Shown: in pieces, positions 8,912-17,511 of the stretch
Position numbering within the stretch: position 1 is the first letter of the stretch
Layout: each line of letters opens with the position of its first letter
Assembly (NCBI RefSeq): GCF_000733945.1
Contig: NZ_JPOL01000002.1
Location: forward strand, 3,225,001-3,289,000
Length of the DNA: 64,000 bases
Direction: 5' to 3'
Source: Flavimarina sp. Hel_I_48
GTDB taxonomy: Bacteria > Bacteroidota > Bacteroidia > Flavobacteriales > Flavobacteriaceae
Notes under the pieces: model-generated
What the model saw: only the letters and a program-made list of their open reading frames with translations
Database searches by the model: none
What the model was told of the DNA's origin: nothing
Position numbers and translations under genes: made by a program

Positions 8912-10120
8912 ATGATTAGAATTTTTATGTTGCTCATTTTTATTTCAGCGGGATCTCTGGTACAGGCTCAAAAATTTGAAAACCTTGCCCAAACTCCCCC
9001 CATGGGCTGGAACAGCTGGAACACTTTTGCCTGTGACATAAACGAAGATGTAATAAAAAAAGCTGCAGATTATATGGTTTCCAGTGGTATGAAGGAAGCC
9101 GGTTATGAATATATTAATATTGATGATTGCTGGCACGGCGAGCGCGATGCGCAGGGGTTCATACATGAGGATAAAGAAAAATTCCCTTCGGGCATGAAGG
9201 CACTTGCAGATTATGTACATGCTAAAGGTTTAAAACTGGGTATTTATAGTGATGCGGGTACTAAGACCTGTGGAGGACAGCCCGGAAGCCGGGGTTATGA
9301 ATATCAAGATGCATTGATGTATGCCAAATGGGGTATTGATTATTTGAAATATGACTGGTGCAGCACTGAAAATATCAATCCCATAGGCGCTTATACCACG
9401 ATTAGCAAGGCCCTTTATAAAACCGGTAGGCCCATCGTTTTGAGCATTTGCGAATGGGGCGACAACAAACCATGGGAATGGGCGGAAGATATAGGCTATC
9501 TATGGCGCACAACTGGCGATATCTATAATTGCTTTGACTGTGAAGAAGATCATGGGGATTGGTCTTCCTGGGGTGTTTTGCAAATTCTTGATATGCAGGA
9601 AGGACTGCGAAAATATGCAGGTCCAGGCCACTGGAACGATCCTGATATGATGGAGGTGGGCAACGGTATGAGCACCAGTGAAGACCGTGCCCATTTTACC
9701 ATGTGGGCCATGATCGCCGCGCCGTTGATCGCTGGTAACGATTTGTCGACCATGAGCCAGGAAACCATAGATATTCTCACCAATAAAGAAATTATTGCCA
9801 TAAATCAGGATTCACTCGGGGTGCAGGGCTTTAAATATAATGCCGAAAATGAACTGGAAACCTGGTTTAAACCTCTTGAAAATGGCGACTGGGCAGTCAC
9901 TTTCTTGAACCGTGGCGCTGAAGAGCGGAATATTAATTTTAATTGGAAAGGTCAAATAATTAAAGATCCCGACTTTGAATATACGGTAGATTTTACAAAA
10001 AACACCTATACAATCAGAGATTTGTGGATGCACAAAAACCTTAAAAACTCCAAAAAAGTACTAAAAGCTAAAATTAAGCCACATGATGTGCTTAGTTTAA
10101 GGTTGTCTATGAGCAAGTAA
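8912..10120 (+). CDS. GH27 alpha-galactosidase
   Basis: This enzyme removes alpha-1,6-galactosyl side chains from galactomannan. It has 402 residues with a signal peptide ending at LVQAQ. The GH27 opening TPPMGWNSWN is followed by YINIDDCW, and LKYDWC supplies the nucleophile Asp148. WRTTGDI carries the acid/base Asp203, and the GHWNDPDMMEVG motif also matches. A short C-terminal beta domain ends the protein, and the length is normal for the family. It follows the SusCD-SGBP genes on the same strand with 73 bp between. The exported location implies action in the periplasm on imported oligosaccharides, or at the surface. An alpha-N-acetylgalactosaminidase is a less likely alternative. Confidence 0.93.
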   Translation: MIRIFMLLIFISAGSLVQAQKFENLAQTPPMGWNSWNTFACDINEDVIKKAADYMVSSGMKEAGYEYINIDDCWHGERDAQGFIHEDKEKFPSGMKALADYVHAKGLKLGIYSDAGTKTCGGQPGSRGYEYQDALMYAKWGIDYLKYDWCSTENINPIGAYTTISKALYKTGRPIVLSICEWGDNKPWEWAEDIGYLWRTTGDIYNCFDCEEDHGDWSSWGVLQILDMQEGLRKYAGPGHWNDPDMMEVGNGMSTSEDRAHFTMWAMIAAPLIAGNDLSTMSQETIDILTNKEIIAINQDSLGVQGFKYNAENELETWFKPLENGDWAVTFLNRGAEERNINFNWKGQIIKDPDFEYTVDFTKNTYTIRDLWMHKNLKNSKKVLKAKIKPHDVLSLRLSMSK

Positions 10121-10206
10121 AACAGGAGTTTTTAACAGCTGTTTACGGATTGATATTAATAGTTTGAACTTTGAGATTGATTATAGTCTAGATTTCCCAA
10201 AAATCG

Positions 10207-11691
10207 ATGTATAAATTTGGAATAAAAAAGTGGATCATCGCTCTCTTGTTTATGCTCATTTTAGGAATAGGATTTACTTTATTATTTCCTCTAGCTCCCA
10301 GAAAAGATTATACCACAGCAAAGAACACGTATAACACTTATTGCGGCAGCTGTCATATAACACCTGATCCCACAAAAATCCCAAAATCTTTCTGGGAGCA
10401 TAATGTACTTCCTGAAATGGCGCGGAGAATGGGTTATGGCAATTTGAATAACAGCCTATATCCCTATCCAGAAACCCCGATAATAGATTCCATACAATGG
10501 AATCAGATACATGATTATGTTATAAACTTAGCTCCTGATAACATCCCCAATATACCGTTTAGAAAAGGCAGGGGCACGGAATTAAGCCAATTTCATTCTT
10601 CCTTGCAAATTTTGGCAAATCCCAAGACTTCAGGTGCGATCACGAATAGTAAATATGATGCTGCATCTGGATACCTATTTATGGCTAATGCTTATGGTCA
10701 AGTGCGTGAGTGGAAAAATCGGGTTCCCATAAAAGGGCATTTCAATTCTCCCATTATTTCAACAGTTTTTAAAGAAGACACTACTTATCTTACAGAAATA
10801 GGGCTTATGAAGCCCAGTGAAACCGCCCAGGGTACACTTTATATGATGAAAAACGGTGTGATGACTCCTATTTTCAGAAAATTGCACAGACCGGTATATA
10901 CTGAAATCAATGACCTTGATGAAGATGGCAAAAACGAAATTCTTATTTGTGAATTTGGAAATTATACAGGAGAACTTTCCATACTGATACAAAAGGGGGG
11001 CGTTTATAAAAAAAGAACCCTGTTGAACCTTCCCGGTAGTATTAAGGTTGAAGTTGTAGATATGAACAAGGACGGAAAAAAAGATATTGCTGCCTTATTT
11101 TCCCAGGGTAGGGAAGGGATTTACATTTTTTATCAGAAAGAAAATCTGCAATTTGATATTGAGAAGGTTATTAGCTTAGAGCCAGAATACGGTTCAAGCT
11201 GGTTTTCATTGCTAGACTATAATAAAGATGGCAAATTGGATATTGTTATGGCCAACGGTGACAATGCAGATTACTCTGATTTTCTGAAACCTTATCATGG
11301 CATTCGGCTTTATATAAATGAGGGAGGGAATACGTTTGAACAAAAATGGTTTTATCCTATCAATGGAGCGACACGTGTATTAGCCGAAGATTTTGATCTG
11401 GATGGTGATTTGGATTTTGCCGTATCAGCTTTTTTTCCAGATTTTAAAAATGCTCCAGAAGAGGGTTTTGTGTATCTTGAAAATAAAGATGCTGCTAATT
11501 ATACATTTCTTCCCCAGGTCACGCAAAAAGCTGAAAAGGGAAATTGGTTAGTCATGGATAAAGGTGATTTTGATAGGGATGGTGATATTGATCTTATGCT
11601 TGGAAGTTTTAGTCTGCAAACTTCAGATAAATTGAAAGCCGGAAGCAAATATGATCTCTTGTATCTTGAAAATAAGGCAGTGAAAAATTAG
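10207..11691 (+). CDS. Heme c / FG-GAP (VCBS) repeat protein, membrane anchored
   Basis: A 494-residue protein with an N-terminal membrane anchor (residues about 9-28). One c-type heme motif CGSCH (Cys46, Cys49, His50) follows, with LPEMARRMGYG downstream offering a possible axial Met. The rest is a beta-propeller-like array of FG-GAP/VCBS repeats with Ca-binding-like loops: DLDEDGKNE, DMNKDGKKD, DYNKDGKLD, DFDLDGDLD and DFDRDGDID. The fusion suggests a periplasmic electron-transfer or sensing role, but no enzymatic motif is visible. It lies 86 bp after GH27 and ends convergent with the acetylesterase operon. I cannot name a function, and its place in a mannan locus is unusual. Confidence 0.75.
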   Translation: MYKFGIKKWIIALLFMLILGIGFTLLFPLAPRKDYTTAKNTYNTYCGSCHITPDPTKIPKSFWEHNVLPEMARRMGYGNLNNSLYPYPETPIIDSIQWNQIHDYVINLAPDNIPNIPFRKGRGTELSQFHSSLQILANPKTSGAITNSKYDAASGYLFMANAYGQVREWKNRVPIKGHFNSPIISTVFKEDTTYLTEIGLMKPSETAQGTLYMMKNGVMTPIFRKLHRPVYTEINDLDEDGKNEILICEFGNYTGELSILIQKGGVYKKRTLLNLPGSIKVEVVDMNKDGKKDIAALFSQGREGIYIFYQKENLQFDIEKVISLEPEYGSSWFSLLDYNKDGKLDIVMANGDNADYSDFLKPYHGIRLYINEGGNTFEQKWFYPINGATRVLAEDFDLDGDLDFAVSAFFPDFKNAPEEGFVYLENKDAANYTFLPQVTQKAEKGNWLVMDKGDFDRDGDIDLMLGSFSLQTSDKLKAGSKYDLLYLENKAVKN

Positions 11692-11799
11692 CACTATTGC
11701 GAAAGCATTAAAATTCTGCTGTCACGAAAAGATTTCTGTTGACTAGACGACCTTCATTAGGTGTTAGACCAGACACATGTGTGCAAAATAAAGTTCAAA

Positions 11800-13218
11800 C
11801 TATTTTTCTATATGTACCCTAAAACTCGACATGGGCAGATCTGCGACGTTGTATATACCGGGTATAGCTATATTTCCCCAGCCATAACGGATGTATTTGG
11901 GATTTTTTATAGCAGAGCTAACCATTATTTTGTCTTTGGTTATTTTAATCTTGTCAGACTGTTGAAACTGCATATCGTTCCCGGCTAATTCAAAAACGGC
12001 ATTTGCACGATCTTTATTGGCATAATGGAGGTCTTTTCCGTTTTTAAAATAGACTTCCACTTGGTTGTTGCTCACTTGTACAGCCTTATCCACCAGTGGA
12101 CTTTCAGCCAGTAAATTTTTTCCATAGTGTTTGGCCAAAGCTAGATTTGCAAACCGTAAACCTGGATCCAGTTTATTACGCGGGTGAATGTTATTATCAT
12201 CGCCCAGATCGCCCAGCACCACCATGCCGGTATTGGGAACGGCTAAAGATCTGCGCTGCGCATCACGAACCTCTACACCAGAAAAGTCGTCACCGTAATT
12301 ATAAGGTGCGATCTGTGCGAAATAGAACGGGAAATCAGCATTCCAGGCTTTACGCCAACTTTTGATCAAGTTTGTGAACGTATGGGCATAATAGGGCGCG
12401 TTTGATGTGTTGGTCTCGCCCTGATACCAGATGACCCCGGCAATAGTGTAGGGGGTAAGTGGTGCGATCATACCGTTGTATGCACGTCCCGGTTCGCTGG
12501 GTCCCCATTGTTCTTCTTTTAAAAGTGTTGCAGCTTTCGCCAAAGAATCATTTGTGGTGAATAGTTTTTCTGGCATCCAGATTTCAGCGGGAGTACCGCC
12601 CCAGTTCGCCCCGATCAAACCGATGGGCACCTCGTCGAGTTCTTCATTCAATTTTTCCCCAAAAAAATAAGCGATAGCACTAAAGGAAGACATCGTTTCG
12701 GGAGTTGATTCCACCCATTTGGCGTCTACATCATCCTGTGGATATTGCGAAGATGTACGCGGCACATCAAAAAACCGGATGTTGGCATTTTTAGCATTTT
12801 CAATTGCTTCCTCTTTGTTGGTAATCCCTGCCGAGGCACTCCATTCCATATTAGACTGTCCCGAAGCGATCCACACTTCGCCCACCATTACATTGTTGAG
12901 CGTTATGGTATTGCTGCCTTTTAAAGTTATACTATAAGGGCCGGGACCAGCAGGGGTTTTAAGCTGAAGTTTCCACTGTGCCTGTCGGGTTGCAGCTGTT
13001 TCAAGGGTATCGGTAGGGTTCCAGGAAGCCACAAGCTGCACCTGTTCACCGGGATCTCCCCAGCCCCAAACATTTACCGTTGTATCACGTTGCAGTACCA
13101 TATTGTCCGAAAATAAAGCGGGTAACCTGATTTTTGCGTAGCTTTTCTGCACAAGAAGAAGTAGGGGTAAGAGTAAAGTAAGTCTTATAAAAGTTGCTTT
13201 AGTATTAGGTAATATCAT
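11800..13218 (-). CDS. SASA-family (sialate O-acetylesterase-like) carbohydrate acetylesterase
   Basis: A 472-residue exported SGNH-fold esterase. The nucleophile motif is VWIASGQSNMEW (Ser122), with GLIGANWGGTPAEIWMP and GVIWYQGETN as further family blocks. The signal peptide ends near KSYAK. Domain order matches the SASA/DUF303 family: a beta-rich N-terminal part, the hydrolase core, then a beta-rich C-terminal part. In this locus the likely role is removing O-acetyl groups from acetylated mannan or its oligomers, rather than acting on sialic acid. It is last in the minus-strand operon, 44 bp after the CE2-like gene. Confidence 0.83.
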   Translation of the reverse strand: MILPNTKATFIRLTLLLPLLLLVQKSYAKIRLPALFSDNMVLQRDTTVNVWGWGDPGEQVQLVASWNPTDTLETAATRQAQWKLQLKTPAGPGPYSITLKGSNTITLNNVMVGEVWIASGQSNMEWSASAGITNKEEAIENAKNANIRFFDVPRTSSQYPQDDVDAKWVESTPETMSSFSAIAYFFGEKLNEELDEVPIGLIGANWGGTPAEIWMPEKLFTTNDSLAKAATLLKEEQWGPSEPGRAYNGMIAPLTPYTIAGVIWYQGETNTSNAPYYAHTFTNLIKSWRKAWNADFPFYFAQIAPYNYGDDFSGVEVRDAQRRSLAVPNTGMVVLGDLGDDNNIHPRNKLDPGLRFANLALAKHYGKNLLAESPLVDKAVQVSNNQVEVYFKNGKDLHYANKDRANAVFELAGNDMQFQQSDKIKITKDKIMVSSAIKNPKYIRYGWGNIAIPGIYNVADLPMSSFRVHIEK

Positions 13219-13262
13219 ATGCTTTTAATTTGAGTGGTTCTGAAATCTTCCGTACCTCCTCC

Positions 13263-14357
13263 CTATGATTTTTTCAATAGATCAGCGTAAAATGGGATGA
13301 GCTCACCAGCCAAAACTTTATGGTCTTCAAGATCGGGATGATAACCGCAACCACCGGGTGTCATGGGATCAAATTCAAAGATAGCCACAGTATGAGCGGT
13401 ATCAAAATGCGTCTTTACATCTTGTAGGCATTTTAATAAAAGATCGGCTTTTTCCCCAGCAACCATTGGGCTTGTCAGCAGGGCAAGTTTTGTGTCGGGA
13501 TTACGGTTAAAAATGCGCTGGACGAGAGCAACATAGGCCGAAGTATATTTTTCAGGATCAAAGGGCTTGCGTTCTTTTTCGCCTTCCCCATCAGAAAGAT
13601 CATTAGTACCTAAGGCTATACTGACCAAATCGGGCGATTTGCCTGAAAAATTCCATTTTTTATCGGCATTTCCATCCAAGTAGGTCGTGGCATACACATC
13701 GCCCATGACGGGCTGATCTTCATCGTTCCAGTTGCGGTACATACCCATCCCGGAAACTGCATTGAGTCTATATCCTGCATTCAACGCCCTTGCCGCCCGT
13801 GGACCATAGGCCAAATAGGCATTGTGCTGATCGTACCATTCGCCGGTATCGCAGGGAATGTCTTCGGTATCGGCGCCAAAACCACAGGTAATGGAATCGC
13901 CAATAAATTCGATCGTAGCAACGGTTTTTGGGTCAAAAGAGGCGATTTTTTCGGCTTCTGCACCATAAAACAGGATGGGGCCATTGCTGGCTTCGGTAGC
14001 TTTATAAACACCCACCTCATTGTTTTTTCCTTCCGGAAGGGCAATCGTGATGCGGTTTACAGAATCCTTTTGCACCTCATATCGGTCTTTATACTGTCCG
14101 TTTACTTCAACCACCACAAAATCATGCGGCTCGCCCTGGGCACCGATAAGCAACGTGATAGAATCTCCTTCGGCCTGAAAAACCACATGCGCCGCCGGAC
14201 TGATCAAGGCCTGAACGCTGTCGTTCATTATCTCAGTCCTCCCGGAATAAGAGAATTCTTGTTGTGCCGCGTTGAAAAAAGTGGCTGTTTCTTCCGGTTT
14301 TGTAGCACAGGAAAGTACTAAAGTTGAAACTAAAATCAGGATTATTTTATTGGACAT
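13263..14357 (-). CDS. CE2-like acetylesterase, lipoprotein
   Basis: A 364-residue lipoprotein (VLSC, Cys17) with an N-terminal jelly-roll domain of about 120 residues and a C-terminal SGNH hydrolase, the arrangement of carbohydrate esterase family 2. Motifs are FIGDSITCGFG (nucleophile Ser155), NAVSGMGMYRNW, IALGTNDLS (Asn252) and GGCGYHPDLEDH (His and Asp). Family CE2 enzymes deacetylate xylan and mannan oligosaccharides. In the gut bacterium Roseburia intestinalis a CE2 works with a second esterase on acetylated mannan. A 200-bp gap with a palindromic repeat separates it from the upstream GH-A gene. Confidence 0.85.
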   Translation of the reverse strand: MSNKIILILVSTLVLSCATKPEETATFFNAAQQEFSYSGRTEIMNDSVQALISPAAHVVFQAEGDSITLLIGAQGEPHDFVVVEVNGQYKDRYEVQKDSVNRITIALPEGKNNEVGVYKATEASNGPILFYGAEAEKIASFDPKTVATIEFIGDSITCGFGADTEDIPCDTGEWYDQHNAYLAYGPRAARALNAGYRLNAVSGMGMYRNWNDEDQPVMGDVYATTYLDGNADKKWNFSGKSPDLVSIALGTNDLSDGEGEKERKPFDPEKYTSAYVALVQRIFNRNPDTKLALLTSPMVAGEKADLLLKCLQDVKTHFDTAHTVAIFEFDPMTPGGCGYHPDLEDHKVLAGELIPFYADLLKKS

Positions 14358-14410
14358 TTTTTTTAGTTAAGAACCTGAGTTTTATGTAAGGTTCTAAAGT
14401 ATTTAAAATG

Positions 14411-14517
14411 GTCAATTCGAGTGATTTTTGTAAAAAAATTTTATCGAGAATGACTATTTTCAATCGAAAAATGCGGTTTTCGATACTAAATTCTTACAGA
14501 ATTTCACTCAAACTGAC
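14411..14517. repeat. MITE/REP-like imperfect palindrome
   Basis: About 107 bp of intergenic DNA is an imperfect inverted repeat. The outer 14 nt GTCAATTCGAGTGA (14411-14424) pair at 12 of 14 positions with the reverse complement of the right end. Inner segments containing GTAA, AATTT and ATCGA are also mirrored, around the centre near 14464. It does not end in a T-run, so it is not a simple terminator. It resembles the palindromic intergenic repeats scattered in flavobacterial genomes. No second copy was seen in this window. Confidence 0.6.
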
Positions 14518-14557
14518 GCATATTCCCTTACATCGAACTCGTGTTAAGAGTTATAAA

Positions 14558-16531
14558 TTAATTGGACATTAAAGATACATAACCGGCGCCTTGCAACTCA
14601 AATTCGAGCACGCCATTTTTGACGTTTACCGATTTCATCTTTTTAAAGGAATGGTCAATATCGGTTAAATACAGGGTAAATTCGGTCGCTTTTTGAGGTA
14701 ATCCGGTCAATTTTACGCTGCGTGTGGCACCTTTGTTCACCATATGAATAGCATAACTTCCGGTAGTCTCATCGCCAAAAGCAGCGCAGGTAATTGCCTT
14801 TTTATTGCTCGTAATGGGAATGGACTTTAAACCTTTTGGCGTACTGCCCAGTTGTTTCAGGTTGAAAAATCGCTGCGTGGGGTGCAGTTCATCTTCGGTA
14901 TTGCCAAAAAGACCGCCGCCGGACATCATGGAATAATCTGAAGTAAGCTGCCATTGCAAAATACTCAGTGGTTGCGCCATATTGAGAATCTTCATATAGA
15001 CTTCGATCTCATCAAGCGCGTAGGTAGGTTCTTCAAAAATCTGCGGGTAGCGCCACGCACCGGCGTCTATACTGCCCTCGCCCACAAAAAGCGGAAGTTC
15101 TACACGGTTTGCAATATCCCTCCATTTGATGAGGTTTTCATCGGTATAACCACGCCAGGAATGAAAAGAAACCGCACCAATAAAGGGTCTGGTTTCCGGA
15201 TCAATAGAGGCTGGTGTGGTAAATTCCCAACCGTTTGCATCTGCCGTGTCGCCCAATAAAAATTGGGTATTTAAGCCGTTTTTTCTAAAATGAGCTCCCA
15301 ATTCTTTGATCAGTTGGTTGTGCTCTTCCGCTGTTTGGCGCACATCGATGCCCAGATCAGATTCGTTGAACGAAAACATTTTGGCCTCAACACCATATTC
15401 CTCTTTTAGATAGGAGATATAGGACGTAAGGGATTTGTAAATCGCTTCTTTTTTGGTCTGATCAAGAGCATTTCCACGAGAACCATCCAGGTTTACACCA
15501 CGTGTCCGTTCCCCAATAATCGCCCAATCTGGGGCAAACCAGGCGGCCAGGATAACGGGAATTCCCAGGCTATCCAGGCGTTTTGCCATCTCCATGGCCG
15601 CTTTTACCTTGGGATCCAGGTTTCCTTTTTTGGCTTCGGCGATGGGATCTACATTTTCATCCGGCTGCCAAAGTCGCCAGGGCATTTCTACACGGGACCA
15701 GGCCACGCGGAGGTTTTCTAAGCTGTAATCGATCACCTGTGGATCCATAGATGGATTTTGAAGCCGAAAATTGCCGCCTACCCCGTCAAATTCTCGTCCT
15801 TCTTGCTGTGGAAAAATTTTGATTACAGCCGGTGATGTATCAATGTCACCCGAAGCTTGAATAGTCAAGGTGTTTTTATAGGGTTCGTTAGCGCGAAGTT
15901 GACCCGCGGCGAGTTTAATGTACAGGGAAATCCCTTCTTCGGTTGAATCATTGGCCTGAATGATCAATTCGGTGGGCATATTAAAAGCTATTTCCAGTTT
16001 TCGGGTAGGTGCTTCAATGGTCACTCCTGTGGCAGGTGCTTTATAAGTAGCGTTGCCAAATTTTGCTTTAAGATCGCCCAGCGTCATATTTTCGGGGTTT
16101 TTGACCGAAAACTGGGTGTTTTTGCCAAATTCCCCGGGTAATTCCATTTTAAAATAAGCACCGTTAATTAAGGTATCTGCGGTGGCCATGACCTGAAGAC
16201 CAAGCGTAGCTTCGTTTTCCCCGGTAGTCTGTATGGTATCGGCCCAGGTAAAATGCTCGTTCATTTCATACGTGAATATCTTTTTATCATCCACACGCTT
16301 AAAATCGATTTGCTGCCCTTCTTTTCGCGTAGCGCGAAAATCACCCCACTGGTTAAGAAGTACCAGGCTGGTATTAAATTCCATGAGCTGATCATCAACA
16401 CGGATTCCGGTAAGATTTCCCCAGGTGGTAAATTCAGTCTGAGCGTTAAGAGCCATAGAAAACAGACCGGCGAGTAAAAGCTGTACAATTTTAATTTTCA
16501 AAGTATTAGTTGGTTTTAAGTTGAATTTCAT
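14558..16531 (-). CDS. Exported clan GH-A glycoside hydrolase, family unassigned (GH30-like)
   Basis: From the ATG at 16531 this is 657 residues with a signal peptide ending near MALNAQ. Roughly 240 residues of beta-sandwich sequence come first. A TIM-barrel part then opens with FDGVGGNFRLQ and reaches the acid/base motif FSFNESDLG (Glu390) and nucleophile motif LFVGEGSID (Glu485). A beta-rich C-terminal domain ends the protein. NE on strand 4 and E on strand 7 are the clan GH-A layout, and the GVGG start recalls GH30. I cannot fix the family. Frame upstream of 16531 lies inside GH26, so the longer reading is rejected; the 26-nt overlap implies coupling. Mannosidase, glucosidase or exo-mannanase activity are all possible. 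Confidence 0.75.
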   Translation of the reverse strand: MKFNLKPTNTLKIKIVQLLLAGLFSMALNAQTEFTTWGNLTGIRVDDQLMEFNTSLVLLNQWGDFRATRKEGQQIDFKRVDDKKIFTYEMNEHFTWADTIQTTGENEATLGLQVMATADTLINGAYFKMELPGEFGKNTQFSVKNPENMTLGDLKAKFGNATYKAPATGVTIEAPTRKLEIAFNMPTELIIQANDSTEEGISLYIKLAAGQLRANEPYKNTLTIQASGDIDTSPAVIKIFPQQEGREFDGVGGNFRLQNPSMDPQVIDYSLENLRVAWSRVEMPWRLWQPDENVDPIAEAKKGNLDPKVKAAMEMAKRLDSLGIPVILAAWFAPDWAIIGERTRGVNLDGSRGNALDQTKKEAIYKSLTSYISYLKEEYGVEAKMFSFNESDLGIDVRQTAEEHNQLIKELGAHFRKNGLNTQFLLGDTADANGWEFTTPASIDPETRPFIGAVSFHSWRGYTDENLIKWRDIANRVELPLFVGEGSIDAGAWRYPQIFEEPTYALDEIEVYMKILNMAQPLSILQWQLTSDYSMMSGGGLFGNTEDELHPTQRFFNLKQLGSTPKGLKSIPITSNKKAITCAAFGDETTGSYAIHMVNKGATRSVKLTGLPQKATEFTLYLTDIDHSFKKMKSVNVKNGVLEFELQGAGYVSLMSN

Positions 16532-17498
16532 CTCTAGTGGTTGTTTTGGGATCGTTATATATTGCTTGTACGCGTTCTGGTGTGTTTGCGGTCTCCAGCC
16601 AGTTTGACCAGACCATAAACCAACTCCATTGGGGCTGGGCATGAAGTATTTCCGGCTTGGGCAGTTCGCCCACTTCGCCCAGCGCAATGGGTTTTCCATC
16701 GGCGAGCTTTAAAAGCTGGTCATAGTCTTTTTGCTCATAATCATAATGGTACACATCAGTAGCCAGGATATCCACGTAGTTTTTGCCGGGGTAAAAGTCT
16801 TTATAGTCAAAAGCTTCATCACCGGGGATATCGCGCGGTGCATTGGCGTTCCAGACCCAGATCAGGTTATTTAATTTGTGATGATCGGTCAGGCGTTCGT
16901 AGAGCATTTTCCACAATTTAATATACCCGTTTTTTCCCGGTTTATTGCCCCACCAGAACCAGACGCCGTTAATCTCGTGATATGGCCTCCACAAAATAGG
17001 GATATGTGCCTCCTGCAGCTTTTTTAAGGTGGCCGCGATGGTATCTACCTGTGCAAGCCATTTTTTATGAATTTCTGTACCTTCGGTGGTCAATTGTTTC
17101 CATTGCTCATCACTAAAGGTGTTCTGCACACTTTGGCTCCAGCCGTACGGAACATCGTCTATGGGTCTCCCCACATGCCACATGAGCGTGACAAGGGCTC
17201 CCTGGGTATGTTTTTCTATTGCTGCCTCCACAATGCGGTCGCCGGGATTGTTTTTTCCGTTCCAGTATAAATCTGTACCCCAGACCGCGGGATATTTTCC
17301 GGTAATTTCCTGTGCTTTGTTGTAAAAATTTTCCGGTTGCTCGTTATAACTATGCTGACCCGCCAGAATATTGCCGTCAAGATTTTGAATGTAATTCAAA
17401 AGGTTTTTTGCCTCTGGAGAAGCATTTGAGTTTACCGGATTTTGACCAAAAACAGTCGAAATAACGAGTAAAATGGTCGGAAAAATGGCTCTTTTCAT
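16506..17498 (-). CDS. GH26 beta-mannanase, exported
   Basis: A 330-residue GH26 enzyme with an SPI signal ending near STVFGQ. The WRPYHEINGVWFWWG block gives the acid/base Glu175, and IALGEVGE gives the nucleophile Glu275. ILAGQHSYNE and LMWHVGRP are also family-typical. It differs from the first GH26 (550-1692) in lacking a lipobox, so one enzyme is probably anchored and this one soluble in the periplasm. It is second in the GH9-GH26-GH-A-CE2-SASA operon, 13 bp after GH9, and its 3' end overlaps the next gene by 26 bp. Confidence 0.92.
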   Translation of the reverse strand: MKRAIFPTILLVISTVFGQNPVNSNASPEAKNLLNYIQNLDGNILAGQHSYNEQPENFYNKAQEITGKYPAVWGTDLYWNGKNNPGDRIVEAAIEKHTQGALVTLMWHVGRPIDDVPYGWSQSVQNTFSDEQWKQLTTEGTEIHKKWLAQVDTIAATLKKLQEAHIPILWRPYHEINGVWFWWGNKPGKNGYIKLWKMLYERLTDHHKLNNLIWVWNANAPRDIPGDEAFDYKDFYPGKNYVDILATDVYHYDYEQKDYDQLLKLADGKPIALGEVGELPKPEILHAQPQWSWFMVWSNWLETANTPERVQAIYNDPKTTTRDEIQLKTN

Positions 17499-17511
17499 CT
17501 AAAAATCGGGT

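Noticed and set aside
16532..16699. Longer N-terminus for the GH-A hydrolase
   Set aside because: The extra 56 residues lie within the GH26 coding region in another frame, and a proper signal peptide starts only at 16531.
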